The notes under the pieces were generated by a model, which had not been told where the DNA came from, made no database searches, and saw only the letters and a list, made by a program, of their open reading frames with translations. A program made the translations under genes and the position numbers. 64,000 nt of DNA from positions 3,968,001-4,032,000 of the forward strand of contig NZ_CP094516.1 in assembly GCF_029909975.1 (NCBI RefSeq), read 5' to 3'. Positions 18,046-26,668 of the stretch are shown piece by piece (position 1 is the stretch's first letter; each line of letters begins with the position of its first letter). The stretch comes from Bradyrhizobium sp. ISRA430. GTDB taxonomy: Bacteria > Pseudomonadota > Alphaproteobacteria > Rhizobiales > Xanthobacteraceae.

Positions 18046-19134
18046 TCATGCGTAAGCCCCGAGCAATTTGCGCTGCTTGGCAGTCCGCTCGGCGCGTCTC
18101 TCGGTCGCGGAGGCGTCCGGATCGCCGCAGTAGAACGTGCCGCTGGTCCACATGGCGTGCATGATCACGGCAAGCTTGCGCGCCACCGCGACCGTCGCCT
18201 TGCGGTGCGAGGACCGCTTCGCCAGCGCCAGCCCCCACGTCTTGACCTTGTCCTGCTTCTTGTAACGGGTCAGCAGCGCGCTGGCCGCCTCATACAGCGC
18301 CCGTCGCACGTCGCCGTCACCCGCCTTGCTGATCCGACCCTTGACGTCGATCGAGGAGCCGGACTGCCAGCGTCGCGAGGTCAGGCCAAAATACGCCGCC
18401 ACGTCGCGCGAACGCCTGAAGCGCGAGGGATCATCGACCGCGGTCATAAAGCTCAGCGCTCCGATCGGACCGACACCGGGAATCTGCATGAACCGCCGGC
18501 ACAGCTCGTGGCCGGCGACCAGGCGCACCACCAAATCGTGCAGCCGGCAGTACTCCTTCCACAGTGCCGCGCGCGCATTCAGCATGGCGTCGGTCAGCTC
18601 ACTGACCAGCGCATCGCCCGCCACCGCTTCGCGCACGGCTTGCGCAAAGCCGCCGCGCCCGACCCGGTTCAGCCGGATGCCAAACACCTTCAGCGAGTGC
18701 CGGATCGCGTTCTCCAGGTCCAGAAACTTGCGCTTCAAATTGCGCCGGTGCGTCAACAACAGGCGCAGCCGGTAGCAGGCCTCGCTCTTGATATGCGCGC
18801 GTCTGAACCAGCCGGTGCGCATGATGTGGGCGATGCCGAGCGCATCCGCTTTGTCGGTCTTGTTGCGCTGCGCCTTCAGCGCTGCACGAACGTGGAGGGT
18901 CTCCAGGCACACCGCCGGCAGGCCGAGTTTTAACAGTTCCGGATGCAGCCAGGGCGACAGCGAGCCTGCCTCGTGGCCGAGCCGCCGCAAGCGGGAAAGA
19001 TACGGCGTCAGCGCCGCCTTGATCGCGTCGGGATCGGTCACCACCGCCGTCTCCAGCATCAACTTGCTGGTGGCGTCCACCACGCAGATCGCTGTCTCGT
19101 CCATGCCGACATCCAAACCACAGAAGAATTCCAT
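18046..19134 (-). CDS. IS110-family transposase (first copy)
   Basis: This is a DEDD-type transposase of about 362 residues starting at the ATG at 19134. The N-terminal RuvC-like block reads FFCGLDVGMDETAICVVD, and KTDKADALGIAHIMRTGWF follows. The C-terminal transposase_20 part has MQIPGVGPIGALSF, then AAYFGLTSRRWQSG. IS110 elements usually leave no inverted repeats, so I cannot place their ends. The 5' side abuts the second IS66 (starting 19257). Only 122 bp lie between, which would have to contain the guide-RNA end known for this family if the element is whole. It differs clearly from the IS110 at 25035. Confidence 0.92.
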   Translation of the reverse strand: MEFFCGLDVGMDETAICVVDATSKLMLETAVVTDPDAIKAALTPYLSRLRRLGHEAGSLSPWLHPELLKLGLPAVCLETLHVRAALKAQRNKTDKADALGIAHIMRTGWFRRAHIKSEACYRLRLLLTHRRNLKRKFLDLENAIRHSLKVFGIRLNRVGRGGFAQAVREAVAGDALVSELTDAMLNARAALWKEYCRLHDLVVRLVAGHELCRRFMQIPGVGPIGALSFMTAVDDPSRFRRSRDVAAYFGLTSRRWQSGSSIDVKGRISKAGDGDVRRALYEAASALLTRYKKQDKVKTWGLALAKRSSHRKATVAVARKLAVIMHAMWTSGTFYCGDPDASATERRAERTAKQRKLLGAYA

Positions 19135-19338
19135 CGCTCGCCTCCCGCGTTGCTGAGGCGGCGCAGTTTGCGCGTTATTCATCGCGCAGACCACTTGCGC
19201 TGCTGCCGCAAGTCCCGGCGCAGCCCGATTACGGGCGGCAGTCCTGCCGTCGTGCGGTAAGCGTCCGAATCCTGCACCACTCTTCGATAGTGTGTTCTCG
19301 TTCCATTTCGGGTCCTCTGCTGCATTGGAGAATCTCCG

Positions 19339-20214
19339 GTGGGTCCAAAACATTTCCAGAACAAAGCCAGACGTGAATGGTGGTCGATTCACATCGAAGC
19401 CTGGCAGCGCAGCGGCCTTTCGCAGAGGGCGTATTGCCGTCGACATCGCTTGGACCAGGGGACGTTCGCGCGTTGGCTGAAGGCACTTGCTGGCGAGGAA
19501 GCTGCACGCAAGCTCGCGAAATATCAGACGGAATTGCGCCGAGAAGAACTGAAAGGAGGACCGAGAAGGACACTGCGGCAACGCTTCTCGATCAGCACGG
19601 ACGTGCGTCATCGCGGTTTGCAAGCATTCTGGGCAATGCACGTCGAGGCGATGAACTGGAGCGGAATGGGTGCACGCGAGTGTGCCGCGGCACTGTCCCT
19701 GTCGCCGTACGCGCTGCGCAAATGGCGCCACCGGTTGGACGCCGGCAAGCTCGAAATCGACTGGCGTGCGCATCTTCACCCTTCAGCCCGCCCCGTCGCT
19801 AGCACTAGTGCCAAGGAATCGACCTCCCAAAGCAGCTTGACAGACGCCTCGAACGACGCTCCGACCATACCAGCGACGCGGGCCCGGCGCTTCTTCAGCG
19901 ACGAACAGAAGCTGGCGATCGTGATGGAAACCGAGCAGCCGGGCACCACGGTCTCCGGCGTTGCCCGCAAGCACGGTATCGTCACGGGGTTGCTGTTCCG
20001 CTGGCGGGTAGAGTTCGGCTTTGCGCAGAGGAAGCGCGCAAAGTGTGCATCAGTCGCGCTGGCGGACGACACGACGGCCGCTCTCGTTCTACGACCGCCA
20101 GAAGGAATGATGGCTATTGGTCTGCCCGATGGGCGGTGTGTCTTTGCACCGATCGGCAGCGATCCCGATGTTGTGCGGGCGCGTGTTGAGAGCGGAGAAA
20201 TCGCGCCATGCTGA
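19339..20214 (+). CDS. tnpA: IS66 accessory protein TnpA, long form (second element)
   Basis: This 291-residue protein has the same two-part layout as the tnpA at 14785: an N-terminal WWSIHIEAWQRSGLSQRAYC block, and a C-terminal helix-turn-helix (FFSDEQKLAIVMETEQPGTT, then ARKHGIVTGLLFRWRVEFG). It starts at a GTG preceded by GGAG. The stop overlaps tnpB by 7 nt. Confidence 0.88.
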   Translation: MGPKHFQNKARREWWSIHIEAWQRSGLSQRAYCRRHRLDQGTFARWLKALAGEEAARKLAKYQTELRREELKGGPRRTLRQRFSISTDVRHRGLQAFWAMHVEAMNWSGMGARECAAALSLSPYALRKWRHRLDAGKLEIDWRAHLHPSARPVASTSAKESTSQSSLTDASNDAPTIPATRARRFFSDEQKLAIVMETEQPGTTVSGVARKHGIVTGLLFRWRVEFGFAQRKRAKCASVALADDTTAALVLRPPEGMMAIGLPDGRCVFAPIGSDPDVVRARVESGEIAPC

Positions 20215-20558
20215 TTGTTCCTGCTGGCGTCAAAGTGCACCTGGCGCTTGGCTACACGGACATGAGGAAAGGCATAGATGGCCTCGCCATGTTGGTCCAG
20301 GAAGTGAAGAAAGATCCGTTCTCCGGTCATCTGTTTGCCGTCCGCGGCAAGAAGGCATCGATGTTGAAGGTCTTGTTCTGGTTCGGCAACGGTCTTTGCC
20401 TGTTCACCAAGCGGATCGACCAGGGTCGCTTTGTCTGGCCGGTAACGGCAGGTTACGATGGTTCGATCACGCTGACACCGGCGCAGCTTGCGATGCTGAT
20501 TGAAGGCATCGACTGGCGCGCACCCAAGCGCGTGTGGAAGCCGGCCATCGCAGGCTAA
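20208..20558 (+). CDS. tnpB: IS66 TnpB protein (second element)
   Basis: The 116-residue product matches IS66 Orf2 throughout: VPAGVKVHLALGYTDMRKGI, KKDPFSGHLFAVRGKKASML and the end LIEGIDWRAPKRVWKPAIAG. It is one residue shorter than the tnpB at 15684. It overlaps tnpA at its start. Confidence 0.95.
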   Translation: MLIVPAGVKVHLALGYTDMRKGIDGLAMLVQEVKKDPFSGHLFAVRGKKASMLKVLFWFGNGLCLFTKRIDQGRFVWPVTAGYDGSITLTPAQLAMLIEGIDWRAPKRVWKPAIAG

Positions 20559-20627
20559 ATCGCAAAAGCCTGCATCGAACAAGGCGAAGTCGCTTTTTCG
20601 AATCGGTGTGTTCGAGTAGAATCGAAC

Positions 20628-22205
20628 ATGCAGTTCGATCTGACCAATCTTCCGCCAGACACAGCTCCTCTGCATCGCCTGGTTCGCGACATTGCTGCGG
20701 CCGTCGAGCACAAAGATAACGAGGTCGAGCGTCTCCAGTCGATCATCAAACAGCTTCAGCGAATGCAGTTCGGACGTCGTTCCGAGCGCATCGACCCAGA
20801 CCAACTGGCGCTCGGTCTGGAGGATGTCGATAGCGATATCGGCCGCATCCGGGAGAGCCATCCAACGATCGTTACGGACAATCCGGATACGCCGTCGCGG
20901 CGCAAGCCGTTGCCCGCTCATCTGCCTCGCGAGGACGTCTTGCTCGATGTCAAGGACAGGGTCTGCGCTTGCTGTGGCGGAACAGTGCATGCCATCGGCG
21001 AGAGCGTCAGCGAAATGCTGGACTGGGTACCGGCACAACTTCGTGTCGTGCACATCACTCGTCCAAAGTACGCGTGTCGCTCCTGCAATAAAATGGTGCA
21101 GGCGGCCGCGCCGGAGCGGCCGATTGCAGGTGGGCTGGCATCGCCGGCGCTGCTCGCGCAAGTGCTGGTCAGTAAGTATTGCGACCACACTCCGCTTTAT
21201 CGGCAGTCGCAAATCTTTGCCCGACTCGGTGTCGATCTCACCCGTTCGACGCTGGCCGGCTGGGTTGGTGGCGCGTGCTGGTGGCTGGAAGCCCTGCACG
21301 AACGATTGTGCAAGAACGTGTTTGCTTCCGATCATCTGTTCGCCGACGACACGCCCGTTCCTGTGCTCGATCCCGGCCGAGGACGGACGAAGACCGGGCG
21401 TCTTTGGGTCTATGCTCGCGAACAGCGGCCATGGTGCGGGCCTGAGCCGCCGGCCGCGGTCTATCTGTTTGTTCCGGACCGCAAAGCTGAGCGTCCGGCA
21501 GCTCATCTTGCCGACTTCAAAGGCGTCCTGCATGTCGACGGATATGCCGGCTTCGAGCGGCTCGCCATTAATGAAGACGTTGTTCTGGCGGCCTGCTGGA
21601 GCCACACGAGGCGCAAGTTCTATGAGGTAGCCGGGGCGACCGGATCGCCCGTGGCGACCGAAGCCCTGCGCCGGATCGGCACACTCTATGCCATCGAATG
21701 CCGTGTCCGCTGGCAGTCGTCGGCTCATCGGCTCGCCGAGCGATGGTCCTTCTCCAAGCCAGTCGTTCAAGCATTGCATTCCTGGCTGGAGATGCAGCTT
21801 CTCCTCGTCTCTGGCCGCAGCACGCTTGCCGAAGCGATCCGTTACGCGCTCTCGCGCTGGGAGGGGTTGACGCGATTCTTGCATGATGGTCGCATTGAGC
21901 TCGACACAAATCCGGTCGAACGCGCGATCAGGCCTGTGGCGCTCGGCCGCAAGAACCACCTGTTCGCCGGGAGCGACGGCGGCGGACATCGCTGGGCTGT
22001 CGCCTGCTCGCTGATCATGACCTGCAAGCTCAACGACGTCGAACCTTACGTCTACCTGCGTGACGTGCTGCAGCGGATTGTCGACGGACATCCCGTCAAC
22101 CGTCTCGACGAATTGCTGCCGCGGACCTGGAGCTCCGAAGGAGCCCCCGCTACCACCGTCTGGGCAAAGCCAGACTCCCGCCAAACGGCGAACATGGGAC
22201 CGTAG
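20628..22205 (+). CDS. tnpC: IS66 transposase TnpC (second element), altered C-terminus
   Basis: This is a 525-residue DDE transposase with the same blocks as the first TnpC (FADDTPVPVLDPGRGRTKTG, HVDGYAGFERL and DTNPVERAIRPVALGRKNHL). Up to LDELLPRTW the two proteins run in parallel. After that, this one carries about 20 unrelated residues (SSEGAPATTVWAKPDSRQTA) instead of the short native end. This supports loss of the right end of the element at about 22140, with the reading frame running into foreign sequence. Confidence 0.9.
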   Translation: MQFDLTNLPPDTAPLHRLVRDIAAAVEHKDNEVERLQSIIKQLQRMQFGRRSERIDPDQLALGLEDVDSDIGRIRESHPTIVTDNPDTPSRRKPLPAHLPREDVLLDVKDRVCACCGGTVHAIGESVSEMLDWVPAQLRVVHITRPKYACRSCNKMVQAAAPERPIAGGLASPALLAQVLVSKYCDHTPLYRQSQIFARLGVDLTRSTLAGWVGGACWWLEALHERLCKNVFASDHLFADDTPVPVLDPGRGRTKTGRLWVYAREQRPWCGPEPPAAVYLFVPDRKAERPAAHLADFKGVLHVDGYAGFERLAINEDVVLAACWSHTRRKFYEVAGATGSPVATEALRRIGTLYAIECRVRWQSSAHRLAERWSFSKPVVQALHSWLEMQLLLVSGRSTLAEAIRYALSRWEGLTRFLHDGRIELDTNPVERAIRPVALGRKNHLFAGSDGGGHRWAVACSLIMTCKLNDVEPYVYLRDVLQRIVDGHPVNRLDELLPRTWSSEGAPATTVWAKPDSRQTANMGP

Positions 22206-22278
22206 GCAATTGCAATAGTCGTCTTTTGTAACGATATTGCCTGACGGACCATAATTGCGATGTGATGGGGTTAAAGAG

Positions 22279-22503
22279 GTGACGCAGTCTTCCCGTAATG
22301 AGGCGGATGCCAAGCTGCTCTCCGAAGCCATTGCGGCGCTTCGTGAGTTGGTCTCACGCGCGCAAGACGCCACAGACGAGTCGTACGATGACGGCGAATC
22401 GGTTGATACTTGGAAGAGCGAGGAGTTCCGTGCCGCGATAGAGCGCGCCGAAGCGGTGATCGCGAAGGCGGAAGCTGCCATGGCAGAGCCCCGCACAAAG
22501 TAG
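22279..22503 (+). CDS. Small hypothetical protein, helical and acidic
   Basis: An open frame of about 74 codons from a GTG at 22279 encodes a helical, Ala/Glu-rich protein (NEADAKLLSEAIAALRELVS, then FRAAIERAEAVIAKAEAAM). An earlier start at 22255 is possible. No family is recognised. Its amino-acid composition looks like a real soluble helical protein rather than a shadow frame. There is no clear ribosome site, so I remain unsure. Confidence 0.4.
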   Translation: MTQSSRNEADAKLLSEAIAALRELVSRAQDATDESYDDGESVDTWKSEEFRAAIERAEAVIAKAEAAMAEPRTK

Positions 22504-22952
22504 GAGCTCGCCGAGTCGGCGCCTTGCCGACCAAGGGCGCTAGTCTCGTCAAGACATGACGTCATGTGCAGTCTCTGGACGCATACTCGTGGTCTCCCGG
22601 TCGCTAGTTCCCAAGGGCCAACTTCCAAGCCAACAGACTCTCGGTCGCGGCGATTTGCGACAGAATGCAGTTCGGGTCATTGCGGTAGATCCTTCAATAG
22701 CGCCTGCCCGAACACGTCGGCTGGTGGCCGATTCATTGCGAATGAGTCGCCGCGACTTGGCAGTTGACTTGCGAAGCCCCACTGTTTGCGAGCGTTTGCG
22801 ATAGCGGTCGTTACCCGAAGGGCCGAGACACCCGCAGGGCGGTGAGGAGCGAAGCGACGAGTAGAGCGCGGACCGAAGGCATCGCCCGTATGCTATCAAC
22901 ACGTGCCACTTGCTCGGTGAAGCACGCCAAGGCTTGCGAACCGCACACTTGG
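22504..22952. other. No gene seen (449 bp)
   Basis: No convincing reading frame on either strand. A 14-bp palindrome ACATGACGTCATGT is at 22554-22567. The stretch lies downstream of the transglycosylase gene, which reads towards it. Confidence 0.5.
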
Positions 22953-23783
22953 TCATTGCGATACCTCCGAAGCCGATTGAGGGACGAACACGCCAATAGG
23001 CCGGGGGACCATGGGCGAAACATCGGACGCCAAGATTGCGGTCGTGACACCGCTCGACGGCATGAGCGCCAGCAACCGATCGCGCGTTTTCATTAGATTG
23101 GATCGCGTGACGAATAGTGTCGCAGCTGCTGATGGCTGTCCGCTGGACGTCCACCTCGGCGGCAGTTCGATGGCAAGCAGATTTGCAAGCTTTGCGACGT
23201 ATGCTCGCGTCTCGTCTGGCAAAGGGCCGCCTGCGAGATGCTCTTCATAGCGACATGGTCCCGCGTTGTACGCGGCAAACACGCCAGGCGAGCCATACCG
23301 ATCGAGCAGTTCGCGCAAGTAAGCCGTACCGGCCAGAATGTTGTCGTGCGGGTCGTAGGGATCGTTCCCGAGATGGTAGCGCTTGCGAAGTTCCGCCCAA
23401 GTCGCCGGCATGATTTGCATCAGGCCCATTGCGCCTTTCGGCGATCTGGCGTGCACGTCCCCAGCACTCTCGATGCTTTGGACTGATCGGATCCAGTTCG
23501 GCGCAATCGCAAAGCGTTGTGAAGCTTCATTGATGAAGCCAGCAAAGGAGCGAGCGGTCTGACTGATCGCCGGCTGGGCGGTTGATCCGCTCTGGGCCAA
23601 AGCAACACTGTCGAGCGCGGCCAGAAGAAGCATCAGGGGCACGACAGCACAAACGCGCGTGCCCAACTGAGCCAAGCACTCTGTCGCGCACGCGCTGGCC
23701 TTGCAGACCTTGATCGAGACGGAGGAATGATCCGGCAATCGATCGAACAAGGAAATAGCGCGGAGAACGCGTCGAATACGCAC
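22953..23783 (-). CDS. Lytic transglycosylase of the transfer operon
   Basis: The enzyme opens peptidoglycan locally so that the mating channel can cross the wall. I choose the GTG at 23783, 5 nt after GGAGGAG and 2 nt after the traF stop, giving 276 residues. A hydrophobic N-terminal export segment (VVPLMLLLAALDSVALAQSG) precedes the SLT domain. That domain has the catalytic Glu in IRSVQSIESAGDVHARSPKG, followed by AMGLMQIMPATW and FAAYNAGPCRYEEH. It is the last gene of the repA-DUF2840-traF transcription unit. Confidence 0.92.
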   Translation of the reverse strand: MRIRRVLRAISLFDRLPDHSSVSIKVCKASACATECLAQLGTRVCAVVPLMLLLAALDSVALAQSGSTAQPAISQTARSFAGFINEASQRFAIAPNWIRSVQSIESAGDVHARSPKGAMGLMQIMPATWAELRKRYHLGNDPYDPHDNILAGTAYLRELLDRYGSPGVFAAYNAGPCRYEEHLAGGPLPDETRAYVAKLANLLAIELPPRWTSSGQPSAAATLFVTRSNLMKTRDRLLALMPSSGVTTAILASDVSPMVPRPIGVFVPQSASEVSQ

Positions 23784-23785
23784 GA

Positions 23786-24298
23786 TCACTCCTCCCACGT
23801 CCACACCGGCACCGCACGACCGATCACGCTGGATGCCCGAAGGAACCCAAAATACCGACCGTCAAGAGAGTCGTCCGACTGCCAGTTCATCAGAAACAGC
23901 TCGCCGTCGCCGACGACGCGGCAGCCCTGCCATTTCGGCAGCGGCCGGCCGCGTCCGTCGCGATCCCTCGCCTCGCCCACCGCGACGTCGTCGATCGAAA
24001 TCGTGAGACCGGTTCTGCAAACACGCTGCCCGGGAAGGGCGAGCACGCGCTTCAGCATGGGGACGCCAATGGGCAAATAGCCGTTAAAGTCGAGGAATGT
24101 CGCAAGCGGTTCCGGCGGCTGCACGGCGACCAGCTCGGTGACATGTAAGCTCTCTGTCGGTCGTAAGCGATAGAGACCGATCGGCACGCTCGCGGATGCA
24201 TTCCAGATGTAAAGCGGAAGCGGCTCCAGGACGATCGTCGCGACGAGCGCGGCAGCGAGCCCAATCGTCGCGGCCAGCATCATGAGGCGGCCCGTCAT
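23786..24298 (-). CDS. traF: TraF-type signal peptidase (S26 family)
   Basis: TraF processes the TrbC pilin, including cyclisation in RP4-type systems. The 170-residue product has an N-terminal membrane segment (MLAATIGLAAALVATIVL), the nucleophile Ser37 in ASVPIGLYRL, and the general base Lys83 in VPMLKRVLALPGQ. The C-terminal DSLDGRYFGFL box is also conserved. Its ATG overlaps the DUF2840 stop by 4 nt. Confidence 0.93.
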   Translation of the reverse strand: MTGRLMMLAATIGLAAALVATIVLEPLPLYIWNASASVPIGLYRLRPTESLHVTELVAVQPPEPLATFLDFNGYLPIGVPMLKRVLALPGQRVCRTGLTISIDDVAVGEARDRDGRGRPLPKWQGCRVVGDGELFLMNWQSDDSLDGRYFGFLRASSVIGRAVPVWTWEE

Positions 24299-24759
24299 CG
24301 CATCACCCGTTGGCGATGGAGCCAGGCCTGATGGCGCGCTTTCGTATACGGGCGCGGGTTTTCGTTAACCGACAGGCGGTTTTGAACGTGATGCCAATGA
24401 TCAGGCGCGACATCAGCGGGATCGATGCCGAGCGCCTCAACGGCATCGATCATCTGCAGCACGCGCTCGACCTTCGGCCAACCTGACAGGCGCAGCAGAA
24501 TCTCACCGCCGGGTGTCACATAAGGAACGGTCGAGCAGCGCTGTCCCGGCGCCACCGCGCGCAAGATGTCGATGCGCGAAATGATCGTGCCAAAGTCGTT
24601 GGACGTCCAACGGACGAACGCAAAGATGCTGCCGGGTGCAAATGACAGGACACGCCGGTGACGATCGAGTTTTCTTTCCTTGACAATGCGACCGAACCGA
24701 ATGCGGTTTTCGATACGCTTCTCGAGCCACAGCACTTCCACTTCTGTCAGATCGCTCAT
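24295..24759 (-). CDS. DUF2840 family protein
   Basis: The 154-residue product matches DUF2840 (TEVEVLWLEKRIENRIRFGR, then FAFVRWTSNDFGTIISRIDI). This family is found almost only between parA and traF in rhizobial ICEs and has no known function. The ATG at 24759 is used. In these elements parA normally ends in an overlap with this start. Here the upstream DNA soon becomes an IS110 element. Confidence 0.88.
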   Translation of the reverse strand: MSDLTEVEVLWLEKRIENRIRFGRIVKERKLDRHRRVLSFAPGSIFAFVRWTSNDFGTIISRIDILRAVAPGQRCSTVPYVTPGGEILLRLSGWPKVERVLQMIDAVEALGIDPADVAPDHWHHVQNRLSVNENPRPYTKARHQAWLHRQRVMR

Positions 24760-25034
24760 GCTGCCGCTCCCTGAAGCTCGAGCTGGGAGCAACGCGTTTT
24801 GGGAGCGGTGAAGTGCGTGTACGGTCTGTGAAGATCTGCGTGAGTGGCGGCCCGGCGTTGCCGGTCACACGTCATGCGCTTTGCGGCCCGGTCCGTTAGA
24901 AGAAATCCGAAGGATTTCTGGTTAGCCGGGGTACTGACCAGTGCCCCCTCGCCGGCCGCGCTGCTGCGAAAATGCCTCGCAACGATTCGCGAACGGAGCG
25001 CGCGGTGCGGTCCGGCGGTCGGCGGTGGAGGCGA
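24760..25034. other. Upstream non-coding end of IS110 (second copy), possible guide-RNA region
   Basis: The 275 bp before the IS110 transposase contain a perfect 8-bp hairpin, AGAAATCC-GAA-GGATTTCT, at about 24900-24918. IS110 elements are known to encode a bridge RNA in the non-coding end upstream of the transposase, so this is where it should be. The left boundary of the element is not visible. The first bases may be the last codons of a lost parA gene, overlapping the DUF2840 start. Confidence 0.4.
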
Positions 25035-26087
25035 ATGATGGACTTCTATGCAGGGCTCGACGTGTCGCTGGAGGCGACGAACATTTGCGTGGTGGACGGC
25101 GACGGCCAGGTCGTCCGGGAAGCGAAACTCGATGCCGATCCGGACGCGATCGAGCTGTTCCTGGCGGAATGGGGCATGCGCCTGAAGCGCGTCGGGCTGG
25201 AAGCGTTCTCCTACTCTGCCTGGCTGTTCACGGCGCTCGCCGAAAAGGGCCTCCCTGTGACTTGCATCGAGACCCGGCATGCCAAGGCGGCGATGAACGC
25301 GATGTTGAACAAGACGGATAGGAATGACGCCAGGGGCATCGCCCAGATGATGCGGACCGGCTGGTTCCGTGCGGTCCATGTCAAATCGGAGAGCGCGCAA
25401 ACGCTGCGGGCGCTGCTGGTCGGCCGCAAGGCGCTGCTCGGCAAGGTGCTCGACATGGAGAACATGATCCGCGGCCTGTTGCGCCCGTTTGGCTTGAAGG
25501 TTGGCGAAATCTCGGTCGGCCGCTTTGACGCGCGGGTGCGTGAGATGATGGCCGGGAAGAGGGATTTGGAGGCCATTGTCGCACCGTTGCTGGACGCTAG
25601 AAGCGCGATGCGGCTGCAGCTGGCAAAGCTGCACCGCCTGGCGCTGGCAGCGGCGCGCAGCGACAATGCTGTGCGGCGGATGATGACCGTGCCCGGCGTT
25701 GGCGCGCTCGTGGCGCTGACATTCCGCGCAACGGTCGACGACCCGGCGTGCTTCAAGAAGTCGACCAATGTCGGCGCGCATTTCGGCCTGACGCCACGGC
25801 GCTACCAATCGGGACAAACCGATCGCATCGGCAGCATCTCCAAATGCGGCGACGAGCTGACGCGGGCGATGCTGTATGAGGCGGCGATCGCGATCCTCAC
25901 CCGCATTCCGAAGAACTTCAAGCTGCGACTGTGGGGCCTGCGGCTGGCCAGGAAGAAGGGTTTGAAGCGCGCGGCAACCGCCGTGGCGCGCGCGCTCGCC
26001 GTGCTGCTGCACAAGATCTGGACCAGTGGCACCACGTTCCGGTTTGGCGCCGGCGGCAAGCGCGGCCGGGTCGCTGCGGCGATCTAA
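25035..26087 (+). CDS. IS110-family transposase (second copy)
   Basis: A DEDD transposase of 350 residues from the ATG at 25035, after a GGAGGCG ribosome site. The N-terminal block is MMDFYAGLDVSLEATNICVVD, then NKTDRNDARGIAQMMRTGWF. The C-terminal part has MTVPGVGALVALTFRATVDD and HFGLTPRRYQSGQTDR. It is intact. It occupies the place where parA lies in related ICEs, between DUF2840 and repA, and is opposite in orientation to its neighbours. Confidence 0.93.
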   Translation: MMDFYAGLDVSLEATNICVVDGDGQVVREAKLDADPDAIELFLAEWGMRLKRVGLEAFSYSAWLFTALAEKGLPVTCIETRHAKAAMNAMLNKTDRNDARGIAQMMRTGWFRAVHVKSESAQTLRALLVGRKALLGKVLDMENMIRGLLRPFGLKVGEISVGRFDARVREMMAGKRDLEAIVAPLLDARSAMRLQLAKLHRLALAAARSDNAVRRMMTVPGVGALVALTFRATVDDPACFKKSTNVGAHFGLTPRRYQSGQTDRIGSISKCGDELTRAMLYEAAIAILTRIPKNFKLRLWGLRLARKKGLKRAATAVARALAVLLHKIWTSGTTFRFGAGGKRGRVAAAI

Positions 26088-26598
26088 GGGCCTCCGCAAC
26101 CCGGCCGCTTCCACGCGCGCCTTTTCCTTCCGCCACGGCGGAGCAGCGTCTCCCGAGGAGACGGGGACTTGGGTGAGATCGCAACTTTTCTTGCCGGCGG
26201 CTTCATGCAGACGATTGAAGCCATCAAGCACGGCGCTGGTTAGCCTGACCGCCCATTCCTCAGATTTCGGCTTGTGGTGGCCATCGTGCCAACCACGGAT
26301 GTTAGCGAGTTCTCCTCGACGAGCGAGTGGCTGCAAAAGGACGTGACGCGCACCAGGCGATGATGTTGACGATCGCGCAGATTTGCGCGCGATCGCGTTT
26401 TCGCGCGTGCATTGGCGATAAGAATCGCATTGCGGAGAAGCTTTGCGCGTGAGAGAGTCGAGGCATGAGGCGTCCTTGTTGCACGCGCAGCCGACTTGTT
26501 CACAACGTACTGATTCACAACAAGAAGTTAGTGTCAGTATGTTAGTAAAGTTAGATCGGCTGGAAAGCGCGGAGAAACAAGCTCTTAAGCTCGATTCC
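26088..26598. other. IS110 right end and unassigned sequence (511 bp)
   Basis: Small hairpins follow the transposase (GTCTCC-CGA-GGAGAC near 26150). No recognisable gene is present. In particular, on the minus strand I looked for, and did not find, a ParA N-terminus with its KGGVGKT-type loop. An AT-rich patch with three GTTAG repeats lies at about 26528-26553, next to the iteron-like repeats. Confidence 0.4.
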
Positions 26599-26662
26599 GG
26601 TCCCCGATAGCACGATGATCGGGTCCCCGATAGCACGAGGGTTGCGGTCCCCGATAGCACGA
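26599..26662. repeat. Three perfect 17-bp direct repeats, iteron-like
   Basis: GGTCCCCGATAGCACGA occurs at 26599-26615, 26622-26638 and 26646-26662 with start-to-start distances of 23 and 24 bp. The last copy ends 7 bp from the repA stop. Repeats of this size and spacing beside an initiator gene are typical iterons, so this is a candidate replication origin or RepA autoregulation site. Confidence 0.7.
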
Positions 26663-26668
26663 GCTGAT

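Larger units (their letters stand above)
19257..22140 (+). mobile_element. IS66-family element, right end missing
   Basis: The left inverted repeat GTAAGCGTCCGAATCCTGCA at 19257 is nearly the same as that of the element at 14703, and the three genes follow in the same order. After the tnpC region at about 22140 I find no CGGACGCTTAC, and no copy of the left flank GTCGTGCG, up to 22300. So the right end is probably deleted. The end coordinate given is approximate. The proteins are similar to, but not the same as, those of the first IS66, so this is a different family member. Confidence 0.85.

Noticed and set aside
22554..22567. Palindrome ACATGACGTCATGT as an operator
   Set aside because: It is short, isolated and far from any start codon. 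One palindrome of this size is not enough support.
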